Part shown: in pieces, positions 58,753-64,000 of the stretch | Position numbering within the stretch: the first letter of the stretch is position 1 | Layout of the letters: the number at the start of each line of letters is the position of its first letter | Assembly: GCA_017519885.1 (NCBI GenBank) | Contig: JAFWRO010000035.1 | Location: 62,001 to 126,000 of the forward strand | Direction: 5' to 3' | Origin: Liminaster sp017519885 | GTDB taxonomy: Bacteria > Bacteroidota > Bacteroidia > Bacteroidales > UBA3663 | Length of the DNA: 64,000 nucleotides | The notes under the pieces: model-generated | Databases searched by the model: none | What the model saw: the letters and a program-made list of their open reading frames with translations, nothing else | Told to the model about the DNA's origin: nothing | Translations under genes and position numbers: made by a program

Positions 58753-60417
58753 ATGAACTGGCTCAACGAGCTTTTGATTCTTCATTCACCCATCCAAGCC
58801 ACTGTGGTGCTTGCCTGTATCATTGCTTTGGGCACCGCCCTGGGCAAGATCAGGGTGGCTGGTATTTCATTGGGCGCCACCTTCGTCTTCTTTGTCGGTA
58901 TCATGGCAGGAAGCCTTGGCTTCGCCATCGACCCACAGATGCTGAAGTTTGCCCAAAGCTTCGGACTGGTAATCTTCGTCTATGAGGTCGGTCTGCAAGT
59001 CGGCCCAGGTTTCTTTGCGACATTCAAGGGCGAAGGCATTCGACTCAATGCCATCAGTACCGTCAACATCCTGCTGGGAACAGCGATGGCTTTTGGTTTG
59101 GCTTACGCTTGCAGCGTGCCGATAGCCGATATGGCAGGCATCCTGAGTGGTGCAGTCACCAACACACCCGCTCTTGCAGCAGCCCAGCAGACACTCGACC
59201 AGCTCGGTATCGACTCGCGCAGTTCTGCCTTGGGTTGTGCTGTCACCTACCCCTTGGGTGTGGTTGGTGTCATCCTAGCTATGGCGTTCCTCAACAAACT
59301 GCGTATTGCACAACAGGCCAACCATCCACCCCAGGACGATGGCAAGGAACCGTACTTTGCTACGTTCCAACTCAAGAACCCTGCCCTTTTCGACCAGAAA
59401 GTGAAGGATATCGTGAACCTGACACCTGCCAAGTTCATCATCTCGCGCATCTGGCGCGATGCCGACACTACGGTGACTCCTGTCGGTGAAACAAGCCTTA
59501 AAGCCGATGACCGACTGATGGTGGTCACCGAGGAGCAGTATATTCCGCAGCTAACCGTGCTCTTCGGTCTTCAGGACAAGAGCCAGGACTGGAACCGCAA
59601 GGATGTGGACTGGGACCATCTCGATGGGCAACTAATCTCTAAGAAGATTATCATCACCCAGAGCTCAATCAATGGTCGCAAATTGGGTTCGTTGCGCCTC
59701 CATAATCGTTACAAACTTAATGTAAGCCGTGTGGGACGTATGGGTCTTAACCTACTTGCCACCCCTAACCTGGTACTGCAATATGGCGACCGTCTCACCG
59801 TAGTAGGTCGTGCCGAAGACATTGCAAAAGCAGAAGCCGAACTTGGCAATGCCAACCAGTCGCTCAAGGATCCCAACCTGGCTTCAATCTTCGTGGGTAT
59901 CACCCTCGGCTTGATGTTGGGCAGCATCCCCATCTTCGTACCTGGTGTCAACCTTCCTGTTCGTCTCGGTTTGGCAGGCGGTCCCATCATAGCGGGTATC
60001 CTAATGGGAGCATATGGCTCGCGACTGCATCTGCGCACCTATACCACCCGCTCGGCCAACTTGATGTTGCGCGGTGTCGGCCTGTCACTTTACCTTGCCT
60101 GCCTCGGTCTTGATTCTGGCCCCGACTTTATCAGCACAATGCTTCGTCCCGAGGGCGCACTCTGGATCTTCCTAGGATTCCTCATCACAGTAATCCCTGT
60201 ATTACTCATCGCTTTCTGGTGTCTCAAATGGGGTAAGATGGACCTGGGCACCATCTATGGAACACTTTGTGGCAGCATGGCGAACCCGATGGCTCTCACT
60301 TATGCCAACGACAGTGTCGAGGGTGATGCTTCGGCTGTTAGCTACGCCACGGTCTATCCGCTCGGCATGTTCCTCCGCGTCATCATCATTCAAGTGCTTC
60401 TCCTCTTCTTGCTATAA
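58753..60417 (+). CDS. AspT/YidE-family putative transporter with two TrkA-C domains
   Basis: A 554-residue inner-membrane protein: five N-terminal helices (about 10-180), two cytoplasmic RCK_C/TrkA-C domains (about 205-285 and 290-370; DRLMVVTEEQYIPQLTVLFG, YGDRLTVVGRAEDIAKAEAE), then five or six helices (375-554). The repeat motif AGILSGAVTNTPALAAAQQT in the first half mirrors the GTLCGSMANPMALTYAND stretch in the second, as in aspartate:alanine exchangers. The substrate in this organism is not known. Confidence 0.9.
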   Translation: MNWLNELLILHSPIQATVVLACIIALGTALGKIRVAGISLGATFVFFVGIMAGSLGFAIDPQMLKFAQSFGLVIFVYEVGLQVGPGFFATFKGEGIRLNAISTVNILLGTAMAFGLAYACSVPIADMAGILSGAVTNTPALAAAQQTLDQLGIDSRSSALGCAVTYPLGVVGVILAMAFLNKLRIAQQANHPPQDDGKEPYFATFQLKNPALFDQKVKDIVNLTPAKFIISRIWRDADTTVTPVGETSLKADDRLMVVTEEQYIPQLTVLFGLQDKSQDWNRKDVDWDHLDGQLISKKIIITQSSINGRKLGSLRLHNRYKLNVSRVGRMGLNLLATPNLVLQYGDRLTVVGRAEDIAKAEAELGNANQSLKDPNLASIFVGITLGLMLGSIPIFVPGVNLPVRLGLAGGPIIAGILMGAYGSRLHLRTYTTRSANLMLRGVGLSLYLACLGLDSGPDFISTMLRPEGALWIFLGFLITVIPVLLIAFWCLKWGKMDLGTIYGTLCGSMANPMALTYANDSVEGDASAVSYATVYPLGMFLRVIIIQVLLLFLL

Positions 60418-60440
60418 ATCTCTCTTTGAGATTATAAATG

Positions 60441-60481
60441 AAATGACAAAGGCAACCTTTTTTGAGTTGCCTTTGTCATTT
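60441..60481. terminator. Bidirectional terminator
   Basis: AAATGACAAAGGCAAC and GTTGCCTTTGTCATTT make a perfect 16-bp stem with a 9-nt loop, between the transporter and the convergent epimerase-like gene. Confidence 0.88.
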
Positions 60482-60510
60482 ATATAGCTTTGCTCGCACC
60501 TTTTTGAGAT

Positions 60511-61482
60511 TTATTCAATCACAATCTGATATCGCGCTTCGAAAGTGCCCGAAGGAGCAAGAGTCTGGATCCAGTCCTTCTCCTCGTATGTACCGTCATA
60601 ATGCACACGATCGCAACGTCCATACCAAGGTTCGATGCAGACGAATGGAGCGTTCTTTCCCGGAGGCGACCAAAGTCCCATAAGCGGAGCCTCGCTCTTG
60701 AGAGTAAGATATGGTTTACGATCGTTGTCGCACAACGTCACATTGGGAGTCTGGCCATGCTCAAAGATGAGCGCATCCTGATCGAAAGAGAACGTGGTGA
60801 GAGGCAAATAGCCGCCATCTTCTGTCTTGATCGTAGCGCTTTGTGCCGGATCGACGCATCCCTTCTCTGTGATAACACTCTTTTGCAAGATAACCGCTTC
60901 ATTGCCAAGTTTGAAAAAGCCGCGCGCGGTACTCTGAGCCAGTACTTCGTTCTGCCTTGCGACCCCTGCTGCCACATCTTCATTGCTTAGCAACGGCCAA
61001 TAGAAGGCGGGATGTGCACCGATTTGGAATTTCAGTTCGTTCCCTTTGTCTGGATTGATAACACGCCAAATCACTTCGACTGCACGACCCACCAATCGAT
61101 AACCTATCTCAAGGCGGAAAGCGTAAGGATACTTCTTCAAGGTCTCTTCATTCGACTCCAGCACGAACATCAGCTGAGGATTGCCATCGGCATCGGGAGC
61201 ATCGCTGAGAAGCGTAAAGTCCATATCACGAGCAAAACCATGCTGACCTAACTTGTAAGTCTGTGGCACAGCATCGGATGCGGCACCAGGACCTGCGCTG
61301 CGATATTCGCCGTTCCAAACCGATCCGACGATGGGGAAAAGAACTGGCGAATGACGTTTCCAGAAAGCGGGATCAGCCTGCCAAAGATATTCACGTCCTG
61401 TAGCATTCAAAACGAGCGATGACAATTCCGCGCCATGCTCAGCCACCTGAATGGTGACAATTCCATTTGTAATGTTTTTCAT
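60511..61482 (-). CDS. Aldose 1-epimerase family protein, LacX-like
   Basis: A 323-residue cytoplasmic protein of the galactose-mutarotase superfamily, LacX branch: AEHGAELSSLVLNATGREYL WQADPAFWKRHSPVLFPIVG at the start, GQHGFARDM and later IGAHPAFYWPL with the conserved His. It may interconvert sugar anomers, but LacX substrates are not established. The start at 61482 matches the family N-terminus; the frame's earlier ATG lies at 61539, upstream of the promoter. It is divergent from the PepD-lid gene. Confidence 0.88.
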   Translation of the reverse strand: MKNITNGIVTIQVAEHGAELSSLVLNATGREYLWQADPAFWKRHSPVLFPIVGSVWNGEYRSAGPGAASDAVPQTYKLGQHGFARDMDFTLLSDAPDADGNPQLMFVLESNEETLKKYPYAFRLEIGYRLVGRAVEVIWRVINPDKGNELKFQIGAHPAFYWPLLSNEDVAAGVARQNEVLAQSTARGFFKLGNEAVILQKSVITEKGCVDPAQSATIKTEDGGYLPLTTFSFDQDALIFEHGQTPNVTLCDNDRKPYLTLKSEAPLMGLWSPPGKNAPFVCIEPWYGRCDRVHYDGTYEEKDWIQTLAPSGTFEARYQIVIE

Positions 61483-61508
61483 AAGTTCTAATATTAGTAT
61501 TTCTGCGG

Positions 61509-61540
61509 CAAAGATACACAAATATTTCGTCAAAAGCAAT
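61509..61540 (-). promoter_or_regulatory. Promoter of the LacX-like gene
   Basis: On the minus strand ATTG (61540-61537), 20-bp spacer, TATCTTTG (61516-61509). Confidence 0.6.
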
Positions 61541-61555
61541 AAATTGGCATCGATT

Positions 61556-61587
61556 TTTGTTTTTTATAAAAAATAACCCTATCTTTG
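61556..61587 (+). promoter_or_regulatory. Promoter of the PepD-lid gene
   Basis: TTTG (61556-61559), 20-bp spacer, TATCTTTG (61580-61587). Full consensus, only 15 bp from the divergent promoter. Confidence 0.8.
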
Positions 61588-61606
61588 CTCCATAAAACTG
61601 AAGAAA

Positions 61607-62281
61607 ATGAACACACAGAATCATATCAACGGACAAATTATACTACACGCACGCCTTCCCTATCACGAGATACGTGCACCGAAGAACTATATATATTATA
61701 AGGTACGCGTTATCGGCGGACTGGGAGGCGATGCCGAAGTCGATATCGTCAAACAGCGAGCCAATTGCATCAAGGTCTTAGCAAACATACTTCAAGTATG
61801 CATCCAGCACCAGCACATAGCACTCTATCTGGTTCGCTTTGAAGGCGGCGATACAGCCAACACAATACCTGCAAATGCTGAAGCCCTTGTAGCTATTCCT
61901 TCCGAAATGGAGCAGGATTTCAAGGACATCATGATTCAAGGATCCTGTGCATTGCAGGCACAATATGGTGTCACAGACCCAGATGCCGAGGTGCTGCTCG
62001 ACAAAGCCGTATGGCACGGCAACATCATCGACGAAATATCGACGCGTTGCCTCCTCGCCGACCTGAACGGCATCCCGACAGGTCCCCTTGAGATGCGTAC
62101 AGATATTATCGGCACAGCCATGACGAGCAATAACATCGGCTGCGTGAAGATGAACCATTCTTCTTCATGCTTCGAAATCATAAATGTCTGCCACAGTTTC
62201 AAGGAATATGATCTAAACCTCCTTGCCTCCAAGATACGTCAGATTCTGGAGGTCAGTGGTGCAGAAATCACTAATTGCTAA
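61607..62281 (+). CDS. Stand-alone PepD (M20 Xaa-His dipeptidase) lid-domain homologue
   Basis: A 224-residue protein that aligns with only the inserted lid/dimerisation domain of PepD-type aminoacyl-histidine dipeptidases. YYKVRVIGGLGGDAEVDIVK matches the PepD stretch beginning KLTLKGLKGGHSGGEIHVGL, YLVRFEGGDTANTIPANAEA matches LIDFNGGTLRNAIPREAFAT, and the later IGTAMTSNNIGCVKMN matches the block before PepD's second catalytic part. Both metal-binding segments of the catalytic domain are absent, and the His of GGHSGG is Asp here. It cannot be a normal peptidase. It has its own consensus promoter and an intact frame, so it is probably an expressed protein of changed function. Confidence 0.75.
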   Translation: MNTQNHINGQIILHARLPYHEIRAPKNYIYYKVRVIGGLGGDAEVDIVKQRANCIKVLANILQVCIQHQHIALYLVRFEGGDTANTIPANAEALVAIPSEMEQDFKDIMIQGSCALQAQYGVTDPDAEVLLDKAVWHGNIIDEISTRCLLADLNGIPTGPLEMRTDIIGTAMTSNNIGCVKMNHSSSCFEIINVCHSFKEYDLNLLASKIRQILEVSGAEITNC

Positions 62282-62288
62282 TAACCAA

Positions 62289-62316
62289 TTGTTAATTGTT
62301 AATTATTAATTGTTAA
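62289..62316 (+). repeat. 7-bp TTGTTAA-type spacer repeat
   Basis: TTGTTAA, TTGTTAA, TTATTAA, TTGTTAA, just before galM. Confidence 0.7.
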
Positions 62317-62322
62317 TTAAAT

Positions 62323-63447
62323 ATGTTCTCTTCCCTTCGTCTATTCTTAGCAAGCATCTGCCTGCTGGCTGGAACCTCTATCGTCCTAGCTCAGGATGCA
62401 ATCAAGCCAGTAACCCTTCGCCATCCTGCCACGGGCATCGAGATGACAGCCATCAACTACGGTGCTCGCATCGTCAGCCTCAAACCTTTTGGCATAGATG
62501 TAGTGCTCGGCTATGACAAACTGAACGATTATGTCGATACACGCCAAAACTTTGGTGCCGTCGTGGGTCGCTACATCGGGCGCATCATCGGTGGACATCT
62601 TGAGATCGACGGACACACCTACGAACTGCAAAAACAGGGCAGCGGCGACTGTGGACACGGCGGCAATCCAAACTTTGGTGGTCGTTTCTGGAATATCACC
62701 GCCACGACCGACACCACTGTGACTATGCGCTATGTTTCGCCCGACGGCGAGAATGGCTTCCCTGGCGAACTCACCCTCGACGTAACCTACACCCTACTGT
62801 CTGATGCCCTTCGCATCGACTATCGGGCCACAACCACCAAGCCTACTGTCTTGAATCCCTGCAATCACTCGTTCTTCAACCTCTCGGGTGATCTAGGCAG
62901 CGACATTCTCGATGAAGCGCTCTGGATTGATAGCGATAGTATTGCCCTTTATGACGAGAACAAACGCGTCTATGGCAAACTCGGTGCTGTTGCAGGCACA
63001 CCATTCGACTTCAATGAGCCTTTAGCCATTGGCTACCGCATAGATGATGACGACTTCCAACTCGGTGTGACGGGCGGTTACGACCACTGCTATCAGTTGC
63101 GAAACTATCTGCGTCATCATCAGGACAAATGCGGAGGAGGATGCTGTGGTAACAAATACAGTGACGATGCATTGCTCCGCGCTCCCGTCGCATGGGTTCA
63201 CGACAATGAAACCGAACTCACCATGGAAGTCTATACCACTGAGCCTGCTATGCAGATCTATACGGCCAATGGGCATAAGGGCAACCTTATCGGCAAGGAG
63301 GGCAAGCCATACATCCGCCGCAATGCCATCTGCTTTGAGACAATGCATTTCCCCGACTCGCCCAACCAGCCACACTGGCCCAGCACCCTACTACGCCCCG
63401 GCGAAACCTTTAGGAGCACAACAATCTACAAGTTCATCAAAGACTAA
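62323..63447 (+). CDS. galM: Exported aldose 1-epimerase (mutarotase)
   Basis: A 374-residue enzyme interconverting alpha and beta sugar anomers. A signal peptide (ending TSIVLAQ) places it in the periplasm. Family blocks: GRYIGRIIGGHLEIDGHTYE, NPCNHSFFNLSG with the catalytic His, GGYDHCYQL, and CFETMHFPDSPNQPHWPSTL with the catalytic Glu. A short insertion (about residues 265-285) with CGGGCCGNK is Cys-rich and unusual. It lies 41 bp after the PepD-lid gene and 3 bp before an AEC transporter gene. Confidence 0.93.
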   Translation: MFSSLRLFLASICLLAGTSIVLAQDAIKPVTLRHPATGIEMTAINYGARIVSLKPFGIDVVLGYDKLNDYVDTRQNFGAVVGRYIGRIIGGHLEIDGHTYELQKQGSGDCGHGGNPNFGGRFWNITATTDTTVTMRYVSPDGENGFPGELTLDVTYTLLSDALRIDYRATTTKPTVLNPCNHSFFNLSGDLGSDILDEALWIDSDSIALYDENKRVYGKLGAVAGTPFDFNEPLAIGYRIDDDDFQLGVTGGYDHCYQLRNYLRHHQDKCGGGCCGNKYSDDALLRAPVAWVHDNETELTMEVYTTEPAMQIYTANGHKGNLIGKEGKPYIRRNAICFETMHFPDSPNQPHWPSTLLRPGETFRSTTIYKFIKD

Positions 63448-63450
63448 GGA

Positions 63451-64000
63451 ATGGACATCAATGTGCTACTCTCCCAGATGACCATCCTTTTCCTGGTGGT
63501 CATCGCGGGATATATCTGTGGACGCACACGTCTCATGACAGTCCCTCTAAGCAAGGGTTTGTCGGGCCTCATTGTCAATCTTACCTGCCCTTGTCTGGTC
63601 TTGGCCAGCACAATGGGCGAAGCGATGCCCGACCGCCGTCTTATCCTGCCTCTGCTCATCGTTGGCACAGCTACTTACGCTATCCTGCTTCCCGTCAGCG
63701 CCTATCTACCCCGATTGTGGGGATGCCAAGATCCCGAACGCGGCTTACATAGTTTCATGCTCACTTTCGGTAACGTTGGCTTCATCGGTTATCCCGTAGT
63801 GGCATCAGTCTTCGGCACCGAGGCCGTTTTCTATGCTGCCATCCTCAACGTGCCTAACACGATTTCGGTATTCGTGTGGGGAGCACGATTCATTGCCGGA
63901 CGCGACGTCAGCGGATCGTTGCTCAGCCGCCTTGTCACGCCCGCTATGATTGGCACCTACCTCAGTATTATCGTTGTGTGCACTGCCTGGCATGCGCCTC
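63451..64000 (+). CDS. AEC family transporter (partial, runs off the window)
   Basis: The first 183 codons of a polytopic membrane protein. MDINVLLSQMTILFLVVIAG, then LSKGLSGLIVNLTCPCLVLA, and FMLTFGNVGFIGYPVVASVFG match the auxin efflux carrier / AEC family, which exports or imports organic acids. About five helices are visible. It starts 3 bp after galM, so the two are probably co-transcribed. The 3' end lies beyond base 64000. Confidence 0.88.
   Translation, partial: MDINVLLSQMTILFLVVIAGYICGRTRLMTVPLSKGLSGLIVNLTCPCLVLASTMGEAMPDRRLILPLLIVGTATYAILLPVSAYLPRLWGCQDPERGLHSFMLTFGNVGFIGYPVVASVFGTEAVFYAAILNVPNTISVFVWGARFIAGRDVSGSLLSRLVTPAMIGTYLSIIVVCTAWHAP

Overview
The window is a chromosomal segment of a Bacteroidales bacterium, probably Prevotella-like. 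The evidence is: promoters of the Bacteroidetes type (TTTG, about 20 bp, TAnnTTTG) in front of many genes; few Shine-Dalgarno sequences; TonB-dependent receptors; DUF4876 and DUF6850 proteins; an S46 dipeptidyl-peptidase; a BspA-like leucine-rich-repeat protein; the GDE/GT4/GH57 glycogen operon; and a short C-terminal tail shared by three exported proteins. Nothing looks like a phage, plasmid or insertion sequence. The genes are intact chromosomal genes, and the last one runs off the right edge.

Layout. 0-5.5 kb (minus strand): a PspC protein, a TonB receptor with a Cys/His-rich exported partner, a CE15-type glucuronoyl esterase and a DUF418 membrane protein. 5.7-9.7 kb: a divergent FtsH, a cytoplasmic C69 dipeptidase and a small calycin-like exported protein. 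9.8-21.0 kb: a six-gene surface/peptidase operon (TonB receptor, DUF4876 lipoprotein, DUF6850 barrel, metzincin-type metalloprotease, DPP11-like S46 peptidase, LRR protein). 21.0-21.4 kb: an array of ten palindromes. 21.4-26.0 kb: a large GH2 enzyme, a CxxC mini-protein and a PPIase lipoprotein. 26.1-29.0 kb: a SpoIIE phosphatase / STAS / AraC-HTH partner-switching cassette. 29.2-34.5 kb: PepSY-like protein, rplS, pta-ackA, a pseudouridine synthase and fabG. 34.5-40.0 kb: a TetR regulator divergent from the glycogen operon, with an inverted repeat between them. 40.2-47.5 kb: a CE12-CE8 pectin esterase fusion, a helix-hairpin-helix protein and a hybrid-sensor-like regulator that has no kinase ATPase domain. 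47.5-52.8 kb: tRNA-Glu, tRNA-His, yqeY, dtd, deoC, a MATE exporter, a candidate sRNA and asd. 52.8-54.0 kb: a secreted repeat protein. 54.1-54.6 kb: a second array of ten palindromes. 54.8-60.4 kb: etfB-etfA, a 58-residue membrane protein and an acyl-CoA dehydrogenase, then an AspT/YidE-like transporter. 60.5-64.0 kb: a LacX-like epimerase, a free-standing PepD lid domain, exported GalM and a partial AEC transporter.

The strongest unexplained signal is the pair of palindrome arrays at 21015-21425 and 54171-54576. Each has exactly ten palindromes. Their centres, nearly all GGCC, are 42 bp apart (two 41-bp steps in the first array, none in the second), which is close to four turns of B-DNA. The second array mixes two palindrome families and includes a decayed unit that is still in exact register. 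One array lies between convergent genes and the other between divergent genes, so neither a terminator nor a leader role fits both. I found no named element that matches. Other notable points are the ATPase-less hybrid regulator, the orphan peptidase lid domain, the partner-switching cassette without a visible sigma factor, a promoter-terminator pair with no ORF, and 9-bp micro-repeats filling two spacers of one operon.
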